From: Lentimicrobiaceae bacterium
Lineage (GTDB): Bacteria > Bacteroidota > Bacteroidia > Bacteroidales > F082
DNA: 64,000 nucleotides
Reading direction: 5' to 3'
Assembly (NCBI GenBank): GCA_015061335.1
Contig: SUWT01000006.1
Span: forward strand, 1-64,000
Shown: piece after piece, positions 1-11,184 of the stretch
How the letters are laid out: the number at the start of each line of letters is the position of its first letter
Numbering within the stretch: position 1 is the stretch's first letter
Translations under genes and position numbers: made by a program
Notes under the pieces: model-generated
The model's input: only the letters and a program-made list of their open reading frames with translations
Databases searched by the model: none
Told to the model about the DNA's origin: nothing

Positions 1-285
1 CAAGGTTGTGTGGGAAAATACCGCAAGCCCCACGGGGCGAGGATGATTTTTCCACGACACCCGCAGGGCTTGACCTTGCTTGGACGAAAAGAACACGAGT
101 TACCTTTGCCTGTGGTTTGGTGAACTCGGCTGCGATACGACTGTTTCCTATAATATTATTTCGTGTTCCTAAAAAAATATATATGAAACAATCTTAAATG
201 CATGAAAAAATACTAATTTTGTATTACTACATAATTTATGATTAATGACCAATCGATACTATATTATAAAAATTGATACGCAAAA

Positions 286-1095
286 ATGACATTAATTGCA
301 GCATGGGTAGGAGTTGATAACAAAAAAGAGGGTAGGAAAATATCTTCCATATATTTTGCGGCAGATAGTCGTTTTTCATGGAGATACACAAAGTCATCTT
401 CAAAATACGATGAAGGAATGAAAGTTTTTTGCTCCCTCCAACATCCATATATTTTTGCTTATTGTGGGGATGTTTTATTTCCACTTCATACTCTTGAGAG
501 AATAATATATAAAATAGATTGTGGTTTATTTTTCGAGCAAACAGAAGATAGTTTTATGAACAAATTATCTTCTGTTAGAGCGGAAATTGAATCGTCACTT
601 ATAAATTACCCTAATCCCAAACCATCCTTTTCAATTTTATTTGCATCAAGAGAATCATATTATGATTTTCATTTAGGTGAAATAATAAGTGTTGAAGGCT
701 GTATTAGTTGTAAAGAAATAATACTACCAAACAAATCCCAGATAGTATATATTGGAGGAAGTGGTAAAAGCGACTTTAAAAATGTCGAATTAGAATTAAT
801 GAAAGAACGCAATCCAAATGAGGGAACTAGTCGTTTTTGTTTCCATTGTGTAGCAAAAACCATAAAGGAACATGAAAGTCCCACAGTAGGTGGTGTTCCA
901 CAACTGGTTGGCCTTTATCGAGAAGGAACTGGAAAAATTTTTGGTATTGAATACGAGGGAGAAAGATATATTTTAGGCAAACGTATAAATTTTATGCCTG
1001 AATATTTTCATATTGAGTGGAGAAATAGTAATTTTGAGCGGATAAATCCAAAAACATTGAAATTATTAGAGGGTGCACAAGCACAACCTTTTTAA
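286..1095 (+). CDS. Orphan proteasome/HslV-like Ntn-hydrolase family protein (putative)
   Basis: ORF track; N-terminus M-T-LIAAW with Thr directly after Met, then YFAADSR, MKVF and FAYCGD spaced like the HslV/proteasome beta Thr1/Asp17/Lys33/Gly47 region. Confidence 0.55.
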   Translation: MTLIAAWVGVDNKKEGRKISSIYFAADSRFSWRYTKSSSKYDEGMKVFCSLQHPYIFAYCGDVLFPLHTLERIIYKIDCGLFFEQTEDSFMNKLSSVRAEIESSLINYPNPKPSFSILFASRESYYDFHLGEIISVEGCISCKEIILPNKSQIVYIGGSGKSDFKNVELELMKERNPNEGTSRFCFHCVAKTIKEHESPTVGGVPQLVGLYREGTGKIFGIEYEGERYILGKRINFMPEYFHIEWRNSNFERINPKTLKLLEGAQAQPF

Positions 1096-1540
1096 AGAAG
1101 CAACTCCCTGGCTCTCCACAATTTTCTTTTTATTTACGGGGAGGTCGAGGTGTCTGGCAACCAAAAGTTGCCATCAGGGTATGGGGACGGCCAAAAGCCG
1201 TCCTCTAGTTTTATAATCAATTGTCCTCTACGTTGGCATATTAGGATTGTCTAGCTTCTTAAATCGTTTACTCTATTATAGTGTTGCAAGATTGGTACAA
1301 AATTGTTATGTCATTTTCTATATACCAAGAAGAGTTTTTTCAAGGGTGTCTTCTTATAATTGCGAAAAGAATCGTATCTTTGCACTTAGAAAAGAGTTAT
1401 TTGAAAAGCATGAGAAATATAGTGTAATAAAACAAGTTAGCAATTTCTTATCCATTGCCCATTCTCATGCAAGTTCTTCTTAATGGTTTGATACTCAAAG
1501 ATTCTTAATCAAACTTCATCAAATATACACAAAAACAGTA

Positions 1541-1630
1541 TTCAAATCACCTTATTCTGTAAATTTTACACATTCAAATCACCTTATTCTGCAAATTTTG
1601 TATCTTTATATCACCTTATTTTGCAAAAGA
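1541..1630. repeat. Three tandem copies of a ~32-bp repeat (TTCAAATCACCTTATTCTGYAAATTTT...)
   Basis: Copies start at 1541, 1573 and ~1605; the third overlaps the 3' end of the 1616..2917 CDS. Confidence 0.75.
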
Positions 1631-2916
1631 ATCGTCGATTTCATGAAATAGAACGGAGTTCTTGACGAAACCTGATTCCTTATCGAATTGTTTCTCTTTG
1701 CCTTGACAAACTAATTCTAGAAATCTTGCTATCGTAATTCCTAACTTGCCTTCTAAATGAGAATTGGAAGAAGCGTTATAATATTGTAAGACTTCTTTTG
1801 TCGGCATTACATCTTTAGGATTCTTAATGAATTTTAACAATTCATCTTCAGTATTTGCCAATTTAACCAAATTATTTTTAACGAAATTATAATCGTCTAA
1901 CACTTTATTATCAGACATATTATAAAGAACAGTAGGACAATACATTATAGAAGCATCAAGATGAATTGCCGACTCATTGGAAATCATGAAGTCGATTTTG
2001 GAAATGAAGTCGAAAGACGATTCTTCCTTTGGATTGGAAATAGAAATGTTATTATTTATTAACCATTCTGAATTCAGATGCTGATAACGAGGATGCGGAC
2101 GAAGAATTAAGTCGTTATAGTTATTATTTTTTAAGAAAAGACAAAGACTTTTAATCTTTTCAAAATCATCTAACATATTGATAGCAATGCCGATTCTCTG
2201 AGTTTCATAATTTCTTTTAACAATCTTGTCGTAAAGAGAATCAAAACGAACTCCTCCTGAAAGATAAACTTCGCCTTTAGGTTTTCCGTCATAAAGATAT
2301 TTCTCCAAGGATTCTTTTCCATCGAGAAACGAATATGTGAAATCCAATTTTGGGAATCCTCTTTTTACTGACGCATGTTGAACATAAACCGTTTTTATTC
2401 CTTTTTCCAATGCATTAAAAATCAAGCATCTGTTTATGTCGTTATGATCATTTGCAAGAACTAAAACCTTTACCTTATATTTATCCAACATCTCGCCTGC
2501 AATTTTATAAAGTCCGTATGTTGTCCAAAGTCGGGTGAAATATTTTAGAATCAATGCCTTATCTTCTTTGTTAGATTTTTTGTAAAGTTTTATTAAGGAA
2601 AAGAGATAGGGGATGCTATGCCACCAAGCACGTCGTTTATGAACATCAGTAACATGATTATTAAGATAGAGATATGTGTCGTTTTTCACATTATTGATTA
2701 TCGGTTCAAGCGAGCGACGATTGTTGAGAGAAACTCCGAAGAAAAGCAGACCTTTATAATTGGCTGGCAACGCTTTATACTTAAAATGAATTAAGAATGT
2801 ATAATAAAAAAGCTGCCCGATGAAGATACAGATCTGCTTGAATAATGAAGGTTGCTTTTCCTTTACTATATATGATATTTTATTGATTTCTAAAACATTA
2901 AGCTCGCTATATTTCA

Positions 2917-2917
<1 letters not shown>
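1616..2917 (-). CDS. Putative surface-polysaccharide glycosyltransferase (CDP-glycerol/polysialyltransferase-like GT-B)
   Basis: ORF; motifs KVLVLANDHNDINR, YVQHASV, LRPHP, FMISNESAIHLDA; operonic with nonulosonate genes. Confidence 0.55.
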
Positions 2918-3884
<967 letters not shown>

Positions 3885-4928
3885 CTATTCTAAGTTTTGT
3901 GGATAAATTATTTCGTTTCTTGGTATTTCAACTTTCACTTTTCTTCCTACAACGTTATGTTTTTCAGACCATTTAAAGCCATCGCCTGGACTTAAAAGAT
4001 GAATGTCGTTTTCAGAGATAACATCACCGACTTTCAAATCACGATTTGTCGCGATGGAACGTTCAAGTTTTATCTTGCTGTTTTGAACTTCAGGTTCTAT
4101 GAAAATATCTTCTTTTCCCATCGACATTTCGGTAATTCTGATGTCACGAATCATTCGGTTCACGCCGTCAGGACCTAAAGAACCAGCTTGATCGGTACCT
4201 TTCATTCTTCTGTCGATAGTGACGTGTTTTTCAATGATTTCCGCTCCCATAGCAATGGCGGCAATCGGTGCAGAAATTCCAATAGTATGATCAGAAAAAC
4301 CAATCTTATATTGAGGATAATTATTCTTTAGATATTTTATTGTGTTAAGATTCAAATTGTTAGGATGAGTAGGATATTGAGAGACGCAATGAAGAATAGA
4401 GATATTGCTATGATATTTTGTGATAACATCAAGAGCTTCGTCCAATTCTTTTTTACCAGCCATTCCGGTCGATAAAATAATAGGAATTCTTGTCTCTGCG
4501 AGAACTTCAAGCAATGGGATATTTGTCAGGTCGCGACTTGCAACTTTCAGATAATCAGGAGAAAAATATTTCATTATGCTTAGACAAGAAGGAGCGCAAA
4601 GAGTTTCTACGAAATCTAAACCTTTTTCTTTTGCGTACTTATAAACCTCATAATGTTGTTCGTCAGAAAGTTCCAAAAATGCACGATGTTCTCCGTAAGT
4701 CTTTCCAAATGAATTAGGTGAGTCGTAAATACGTGACATTTGCGAATCGGAGAGTTCGTGAGCTAAATCGCGTTTTGTCATTTTAACAGCATTCATCGGT
4801 TGCAAGTCAATGCCGAAATATTCTTCTTTGACAGGACGCGAAACGAGTTCAACGATAAGTTTCGCAATATCAACAGAACCATTATGATTCTGCCCGATTT
4901 CACCTATAATATACGTTCCGTTTTTCAT
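3885..4928 (-). CDS. N-acetylneuraminate/KDN-9-P synthase family protein (NeuB-like with C-terminal SAF domain)
   Basis: IGEIGQNHNG, ILSTGMA, ILHCVSQYPT, GFSDHT, IEKHVTID; C-terminal antifreeze-like SAF region. Confidence 0.88.
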   Translation of the reverse strand: MKNGTYIIGEIGQNHNGSVDIAKLIVELVSRPVKEEYFGIDLQPMNAVKMTKRDLAHELSDSQMSRIYDSPNSFGKTYGEHRAFLELSDEQHYEVYKYAKEKGLDFVETLCAPSCLSIMKYFSPDYLKVASRDLTNIPLLEVLAETRIPIILSTGMAGKKELDEALDVITKYHSNISILHCVSQYPTHPNNLNLNTIKYLKNNYPQYKIGFSDHTIGISAPIAAIAMGAEIIEKHVTIDRRMKGTDQAGSLGPDGVNRMIRDIRITEMSMGKEDIFIEPEVQNSKIKLERSIATNRDLKVGDVISENDIHLLSPGDGFKWSEKHNVVGRKVKVEIPRNEIIYPQNLE

Positions 4929-4931
4929 ATC

Positions 4932-5690
4932 TTACTTCTGATTCTTTGAGATTTCTTCCTTCATGATTTCAAGATATTCTTTATTTTCATTAAGAAAGTT
5001 TAGAACATCGAGAGCATTGAAATTAGGTTTCTCTTTATATATTTTGTTAAATATTTCTTTCTGAATATCAAAATCGATTTTAGTGTCTATCGTCAATCTG
5101 ATGTCATTGTGAGAATCTATCTCTTCTGGAATGTTAAAAAATTTTATGTTAAAATCATCAGGATTTGCATAGATGAAGTTTGTGACATGCTCGTGATAAA
5201 GATTTTCGTCTGTCATTGATTTTACGTTTTTCAATGCATTGAGCGTCACAGCTTCCGCCCAAAAACCATAATGAGTTTTAATTGTAGGAATATAATTAGA
5301 AGTCATGAACGACATATAATCATAATCTGTGTTTTCAAAATTATCTAAAAGAAAATTAAGAAAATCAATATCCAAGAAAGGATTATCGGCGCAGACTCTG
5401 ATTATCTTATAAGCATCAAATTCTTTGGCTGCATCAATAAAACGTTGAAGGACATCGTTTTCAGAACCTCTATAATAATTGATTCCGTAGCTTTTTGCAA
5501 TCTCGACTAAAACGTCATTATTCTCGTTTGTTGAAGTTGCGAGAATAATATTATCTTTCTTTACAGATGATGTTAATCTTTTAAGTATCAATGAGAAAAT
5601 ACCTTCATTCTCATAAAATGGAAGTATCATCTTTTGAGGAAGTCGTGTCGAACCTGTTCGTGCTTGTATTATGATTTTTATTTCGTTCAT
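4932..5690 (-). CDS. SpsF/NeuA-type cytidylyltransferase
   Basis: IIIQARTGSTRLPQKMILPF...SENDVLQRF...RVCADNPFLD. Confidence 0.85.
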   Translation of the reverse strand: MNEIKIIIQARTGSTRLPQKMILPFYENEGIFSLILKRLTSSVKKDNIILATSTNENNDVLVEIAKSYGINYYRGSENDVLQRFIDAAKEFDAYKIIRVCADNPFLDIDFLNFLLDNFENTDYDYMSFMTSNYIPTIKTHYGFWAEAVTLNALKNVKSMTDENLYHEHVTNFIYANPDDFNIKFFNIPEEIDSHNDIRLTIDTKIDFDIQKEIFNKIYKEKPNFNALDVLNFLNENKEYLEIMKEEISKNQK

Positions 5691-5706
5691 TTTTTAATTT
5701 TTTTTA

Positions 5707-5760
5707 AGACGTGTCAATAACATATTATTAATAATTGTTGAGTTATTGACGCGTCTCTAC
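5707..5760 (-). repeat. Hairpin element family A, copy 1 (reverse orientation)
   Basis: AGACGTGTCAATAA (5707-5720) / TTATTGACGCGTCT (5743-5756) followed by CTAC; the right arm supplies the last codons (VETRQ*) of the adjacent CDS. Confidence 0.75.
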
Positions 5761-7065
5761 AATTTTCTTAATAAGATTAACATATTCTTTTGCGAGAGAA
5801 CGTCGTGAATAATTTTCGACGATTTCGTTCTTTTTTGTAATCAGTTGGTTTTCTTTATATTTATTAAACAAATCAATAATTACATTTTTAATTTCGTTTT
5901 TATCTTCAAAATCGATGATAACTCCTGATTTCGTTTTATCGAGGATAATAGCAGTATCACCATCAGTTGGTCCGATTGCGAAAATAGGTCGTCCCGATGC
6001 CATATATTCAAAGATTTTACCTGTCATGATTCCCTTGGCATTAGGCGAATTGTTAATAAATAATAACAAAACCTGAGAAGAACTCTGCTCAACAATGACT
6101 TCTTCGTGAGGAATATAAGGAATTATCTCGACATAACTTTCCAAATCATTTTTCTTGATAGTCTCGATAACAGAATTATCGACTTGTCCTATCAATCTAA
6201 TTTTTAATGATTTAGAAAAATCTTCTAATGTATTTTCTTTTACAAGTTCGCCGAGAGCTTCCCAGAAACGAACTGCATTTCTTGCCGCGCCTACAATTCC
6301 TACATGCGACATTGTAAAGTCGGAAGATAATTCAACCTTTCTTAATTTTTCTTCAATATTAAAGTCGTAGCCATTAGTAATGACAGCGACATCTTTAGCA
6401 CCGTGATTTTCAAGACCTTTAGCCCAATCCCAACCGACGGTAACGACTTTGTTTGCTTCAGTAAGAACCTGATATTGAAGTTTATGATGTTTCTTTAGAC
6501 TACGTTTTGTTAATTTTAATTCACTAAAGAAGTCGATGTCAGTCCATGGGTCGCGGAAGTCGGCAATCCAAGGAATGTTAAATTTTTTATGTAACTCTTT
6601 GGCGATGAGATGCATCGAATGAGGAGGTCCCGTTGAGATTATCGCATCTACAGGATTTGTTTCTAAATATTTTTTAAGAAATCTGACTGAAGGTTTTATC
6701 CACCAGCAACGAGCGTCAGGAATAAACAGATTGCCTCTTAACCAGACACTTACATTCTCTTTCCAAGAAGATTTCTTTTTTCCTTCATTGATGAAGCCAG
6801 CCTTTATCTTCTCATCTTTCTTGATTCCTAAAAATTTCTTATAAAAAGAATAAGGTTCAATTATCTTATGTCTTAACACTTCCGCTTCGGGAGCGACATC
6901 TTTTTCCAGTGATAAATCCTCTACAGGATATTCAGCTCCATCGGCAGTGTATATTACTGGTTGCCACCCGTTTCCAGGAAAATATTTCGACATCTTCAAC
7001 CAACGTTGAACGCCGGAACCGCCAGATGGTGGCCAGTAATATGTTATTATTAAGACACGGTTCAT
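5743..7065 (-). CDS. Glycosyltransferase (GT-B, group 1-like)
   Basis: YYWPPSGGSGVQRWLKM...STGPPHS...IADFRDPW...VTNGYD-like...KIFEYMASGRPIFAIG. Start trimmed from 7077 to the MNRVLII Met. Confidence 0.85.
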   Translation of the reverse strand: MNRVLIITYYWPPSGGSGVQRWLKMSKYFPGNGWQPVIYTADGAEYPVEDLSLEKDVAPEAEVLRHKIIEPYSFYKKFLGIKKDEKIKAGFINEGKKKSSWKENVSVWLRGNLFIPDARCWWIKPSVRFLKKYLETNPVDAIISTGPPHSMHLIAKELHKKFNIPWIADFRDPWTDIDFFSELKLTKRSLKKHHKLQYQVLTEANKVVTVGWDWAKGLENHGAKDVAVITNGYDFNIEEKLRKVELSSDFTMSHVGIVGAARNAVRFWEALGELVKENTLEDFSKSLKIRLIGQVDNSVIETIKKNDLESYVEIIPYIPHEEVIVEQSSSQVLLLFINNSPNAKGIMTGKIFEYMASGRPIFAIGPTDGDTAIILDKTKSGVIIDFEDKNEIKNVIIDLFNKYKENQLITKKNEIVENYSRRSLAKEYVNLIKKIVETRQ

Positions 7066-7067
7066 TT

Positions 7068-7130
7068 CAATTAACAATGTACAATTAACAATTATTCATT
7101 CTTCATTATACATTTTTCACTCTTCATTGT
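7068..7130. repeat. 7-bp-period array, 9 units (CAATTAA CAATGTA CAATTAA CAATTAT TCATTCT TCATTAT ACATTTT TCACTCT TCATTGT)
   Basis: Read directly; bridges the gap between two CDSs and encodes the last residues of the YfhO-like protein. Confidence 0.75.
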
Positions 7131-9557
7131 CATTACTATCGCTGCTATTAAACCTAAGATTAATATCAATGATGAGACGAATTGGATCGTGTTGCCGACT
7201 TTCCAGATCTTAGGTTCATAGCGCATCATAATCTCGTGATTACCAGCTGGAATGACAGCAGCTCTCAAGATATAATCAGCTCTGATTAAAGGAGATTCTT
7301 TTCCGTCGATCCACATTGTCCAGCCTTTGCTTGTCCATATTTCTGAAAAAACAATCAATTCATCTTTTGTTGAATTAAAACTGTAAATCAATTCATTAGG
7401 TTTATATGAATCTAATTTTATAGTTCCTGAATTTGTTGTAGGTTTAAAGTCGCCGATAACATTTCTAAATTCTTCATTGATAATCGCAGTCGTTTTGACA
7501 TTTGTATTTTCGATAGCATCAATTTCTTCATTTGGAGTCGTAACCCATTTAATATCAGATACAATCCAAGCATTGCCGAAAGCGTCAGGATTTGGAACGG
7601 CAACAGGATTATTGGCAGATTCAGGATATATTAGATACTTAGTATTCAACATATTGAGAACATTCCAGAAACCATTGCTACCAACTTTATTTCCACCTAA
7701 ATAATGATTGATAATATCCTGATAACGACGAAGTTTAGCACCATGATAACCACCTATCGACTTATGGAAATAAGAAGTACTTGCGTCGTTGAAAGTGCTT
7801 GTAGTAAGGTTCATAACCCTGTAATCCAAGCTGTTATCCTGAAGGATCTGTTTGTCGATTTCCGACAGCACGAACGGTTTCTCAAAACGGCGGCTATCGA
7901 TGAAATTATCATTATTAAGATAACGTTTATTTATCGGGAACATATCTATGACAACCAATGCTGCGAGCATTGCGAACATCGCATTATTCTTTAATTTGCC
8001 GTTAATAGTTATTAACATAATGATAGCTGCAGCTGTTATAAACAAGAAACTTCTTATGGCATCGGCTTTGAAGATAGCCATACGAACTTTCTCTAATTCA
8101 TTTGCGAATGTCTGATAAACGGCACCATCTTTTCCTGCACCTAACTGAGCGAATTGAGCAGCTTCGCTTTTGCTGAGGAAGTTGAAGAATACGTCAGGAA
8201 TGATGTAAAACAAGAGGCATAAACCAGCAGTCAGTCCGAAAGAGATGTAGAAATAAATCTTATTTTTCTTTAAGCATTCAGGATTTCTCATCATTTCAGC
8301 GAGAGCGAGGAAAGCTAAAATCGGCATACAGACTTCAGCTATTACGAGAGTCATTGAGACAGCTCTGAACTTGTTATACATCGGGAAATAATCGAGGAAG
8401 AAGTCGGTGAATCCCATGAAGTTCTTGCCCCAACTCAATAATATTGAGAGGATTGTAGCTGTGAGCAACACCCATTTTATTTTTCCTTTTACGATGAAAA
8501 GACCGAGTACGAACAAGAAACAAACGATTGCGCCGACATAAACGGGACCGCTTGTTCCAGGTTGGTCGCCCCAGTAAGCGTTGTTTTGAGCAATCATCGA
8601 GCGGAAACGAGGATCGGCATTTTCCAAAGCAGGATTGTCGTTGCCAATATAAGCTGATGCTCCGCCTTTAACATTAGGAATCATCAAGCTCCAGGTTTCT
8701 CCGATGCCGTAACTCCATTGAGTGACGTAATCTCTGTCCAATCCACGAGTCTGATTACCAGTGTTTTCTGTCAGAACAGGCTTGCCACGCATCGTCTCTT
8801 TTCCAAATTCATAATTAGCGTAAAGTGTAGTTGTACTTGTAAGAATCGCAAGAATCGCTGCGCATACAAGGATTCCGCTTGCCTTGAAAAATTCGTGATA
8901 TTTTTTGTTTTTGATAGTCTCGATAAACTCAGCTATGACAAAAATCAACACTATCATGAAAAGATAGTAAGTGATTTGGATATGACCTGCTCTTATTTCC
9001 AAGGCGAGAGCTATTGCGGTGAGCACTGTGCCCCAGAGATATTTTCCTTTGTAAGTCATTATGATACCAGCAATTACGGGAGCCATATATGCCATAGCGA
9101 CGGCTTTAGAATTATGACCTGCACCCATCACAATGAATAGATAAGATGTAAATCCGTAAGCCAGAGCACCGATGAAACTAATCCATATTTTACAATCCAG
9201 GACGAGAAGCAAGATAAAAAATCCTAGCATGCTGATAAAGACAGACATAATCGGACTTGGAAAACCTAATCCTATGATTTTCTGTACGTAAGTCATGAGA
9301 TTGCTATTTTGCTGAACGCCGATGTTCCAGGCAGGCATACCGCCGAACATAGAATTTGTCCATAAAGACTGTTCGCCAGTTTCTTCTCTGAACTGGTTGA
9401 TTTCATGAGACATGCCTTTATACATCTCAATATCGTGTTGTTTTATTCTTTTACCTTCGAGAATAGGGGAGAAGTAAATCAAGGTAATTGCTGCAAAAGC
9501 AATAATAGCGAATATGATTCCGAGAAATTGTTTGTTTTTTAGGATGTTATCTTTCAT
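7092..9557 (-). CDS. YfhO-family multi-spanning membrane protein
   Basis: Many TM segments; LWTNSMFGGMPAW, periplasmic domain, C-terminal beta domain typical of YfhO. Start trimmed to MKDNILKNKQ (9557) to avoid overlap. Confidence 0.82.
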   Translation of the reverse strand: MKDNILKNKQFLGIIFAIIAFAAITLIYFSPILEGKRIKQHDIEMYKGMSHEINQFREETGEQSLWTNSMFGGMPAWNIGVQQNSNLMTYVQKIIGLGFPSPIMSVFISMLGFFILLLVLDCKIWISFIGALAYGFTSYLFIVMGAGHNSKAVAMAYMAPVIAGIIMTYKGKYLWGTVLTAIALALEIRAGHIQITYYLFMIVLIFVIAEFIETIKNKKYHEFFKASGILVCAAILAILTSTTTLYANYEFGKETMRGKPVLTENTGNQTRGLDRDYVTQWSYGIGETWSLMIPNVKGGASAYIGNDNPALENADPRFRSMIAQNNAYWGDQPGTSGPVYVGAIVCFLFVLGLFIVKGKIKWVLLTATILSILLSWGKNFMGFTDFFLDYFPMYNKFRAVSMTLVIAEVCMPILAFLALAEMMRNPECLKKNKIYFYISFGLTAGLCLLFYIIPDVFFNFLSKSEAAQFAQLGAGKDGAVYQTFANELEKVRMAIFKADAIRSFLFITAAAIIMLITINGKLKNNAMFAMLAALVVIDMFPINKRYLNNDNFIDSRRFEKPFVLSEIDKQILQDNSLDYRVMNLTTSTFNDASTSYFHKSIGGYHGAKLRRYQDIINHYLGGNKVGSNGFWNVLNMLNTKYLIYPESANNPVAVPNPDAFGNAWIVSDIKWVTTPNEEIDAIENTNVKTTAIINEEFRNVIGDFKPTTNSGTIKLDSYKPNELIYSFNSTKDELIVFSEIWTSKGWTMWIDGKESPLIRADYILRAAVIPAGNHEIMMRYEPKIWKVGNTIQFVSSLILILGLIAAIVMTMKSEKCIMKNE

Positions 9558-9561
9558 AGTT

Positions 9562-11184
9562 TTAATAAACAAATTTAGCATTCCATGTGTTATCAAGAGT
9601 TTCAATACTTAAGAAATAGAGCATATTTCTTTTATTTATCTGAAGTGTTAAATCCTTGAGATACAAGACATTTTCACCTGCCGACATTATTCCGTAATTT
9701 TTTGTGCCTACTAGGCATCCTTTTTGGTCGTATATATTTACGATAACATTAGAAGATTTGTTCAACTTAAACTTACAGATACTATTGTCGGTTATAGGAT
9801 TAGGATAGATATTTAAGTTGTTGTTATCTGTTGTGAATTCATGAACATTGACGCCGCTGTATTCATAGCAGCCCATATCTATGATACCTCCTAGGATTCT
9901 TGGCATGCCAGCGAGGTCGGTATCAGGAAGATACAGATCTGTTGTGTCAATAGTTCCTTTATTGATGACAGGGCTGTATTCTGTTAATCTAAAATCACGG
10001 GCGATAGTATCGATGAACATAGGATCTTCTTCTATCATGTTCTCATAAATCTTAATATATTCATTACCATAGACATCCTTTAGTCCACCTTCTAAAACAG
10101 AATTATAGAATGAAGGCGAACAATTGCCTCCCCATATAAATATCTGAGATGAGTTGTTTTGGAAATTCTCGTCATACCAGTCATTGCCCCAAATGATACA
10201 GTTTTTAAAAATAGGATAAGCCTCTTCAAAAAACTGCATGGCGCCGCCGCCAGCACTGATACAATGATTGTTAACCATGGTGACATTCTGAATTAGAGGA
10301 GATGAAGTCGCTATTGCCATGGCACCCCCATAATGAAGTACCAAATTGTTGTTTAACAATGTATTATATACTCTTACATCCAATCCGTTGCTACGTTGGA
10401 TACCTAGTCCTCCAGCATTGACAGCATAGTTGTCTTCGAAAACAGCTTTATTTAAAACGACATTACAACTATCGAAATTCATGCCTCCACCGTAACAAGC
10501 TGTACAATAGTTATCATGGAAATACATGTCTTCCATATTGACATTACATTTCAGGAATTGGAAACCACCGCCATGCATATATTCTCCGTCCTCGTTATAG
10601 CCCAGGTTGCCATCAACTTCGCAGTTTGTTATGTAAATATCAGAATTCTCTGCATACATGGCACCGCCTTTCCCTGATGTGAAATTATGATAGAAAGTAC
10701 AATTATTTATTGTCACTTCATTAGCTCCCAGCAGTCTCAATGCACCGCCAAGACGATTCTTGTCACCAGCGGCTTTTCCGTATGAGAAATGACAATACTC
10801 CATCTTGACCTTTTCCTTAGTATCTTGGATGATGATGCCATTCCAACCGCCTTTACCACTATCCCACAAATAGAAACCAGTCGTATCAGCAATAGTAAAA
10901 TATATAGAGTCTTCCTCGCAGCCAACAGCTTCAAAGCCGCCATTTACTCTTATGCTATAATAATCCTTGAAAATAACCTTGGTGCCTTCTGCAATTGTTA
11001 GACTATTCCCTACAGGTACCTCAACGTCGCCCACTATGAAAATAGTATCATAATTCCATGTACCATTCTGAATACCAGATACTTCATACGATGATCTTTC
11101 TGAATCTGCATACAATGATGCCTCTATCTGAGCCTTGGAAATAAAAGGCAAAAACAAAAGTAAAAATAATAATGTATTTCTCAT
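9562..11184 (-). CDS. Secreted right-handed beta-helix protein with T9SS type A C-terminal sorting domain
   Basis: Signal peptide MRNTLLFLLLFLPFISKAQ; polymorphic-like beta-helix repeats (GGAMYAENSDIYITNC...); C-term NIYPNPITDNS... Confidence 0.85.
   Translation of the reverse strand: MRNTLLFLLLFLPFISKAQIEASLYADSERSSYEVSGIQNGTWNYDTIFIVGDVEVPVGNSLTIAEGTKVIFKDYYSIRVNGGFEAVGCEEDSIYFTIADTTGFYLWDSGKGGWNGIIIQDTKEKVKMEYCHFSYGKAAGDKNRLGGALRLLGANEVTINNCTFYHNFTSGKGGAMYAENSDIYITNCEVDGNLGYNEDGEYMHGGGFQFLKCNVNMEDMYFHDNYCTACYGGGMNFDSCNVVLNKAVFEDNYAVNAGGLGIQRSNGLDVRVYNTLLNNNLVLHYGGAMAIATSSPLIQNVTMVNNHCISAGGGAMQFFEEAYPIFKNCIIWGNDWYDENFQNNSSQIFIWGGNCSPSFYNSVLEGGLKDVYGNEYIKIYENMIEEDPMFIDTIARDFRLTEYSPVINKGTIDTTDLYLPDTDLAGMPRILGGIIDMGCYEYSGVNVHEFTTDNNNLNIYPNPITDNSICKFKLNKSSNVIVNIYDQKGCLVGTKNYGIMSAGENVLYLKDLTLQINKRNMLYFLSIETLDNTWNAKFVY

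Noticed and set aside
6-197. 63-aa ORF at the left edge
   Set aside because: Overlaps a GC-rich, structured segment with no recognisable protein motif; not supported as a CDS.
1247-1483. 78-aa ORF
   Set aside because: No recognisable domain or RBS; probably spurious.
1541-1630. CRISPR array
   Set aside because: The 32-bp units are directly tandem with no spacers, and no cas genes are present.
4372-4400. GAGAGACGCAATGAAG in the NeuB-like gene as a hairpin element copy
   Set aside because: Second arm missing; normal coding sequence.
8718-9140. 140-aa + strand ORF opposite the YfhO-like gene
   Set aside because: Antisense shadow of a well-supported CDS; Cys/Ser-rich composition typical of spurious frames.
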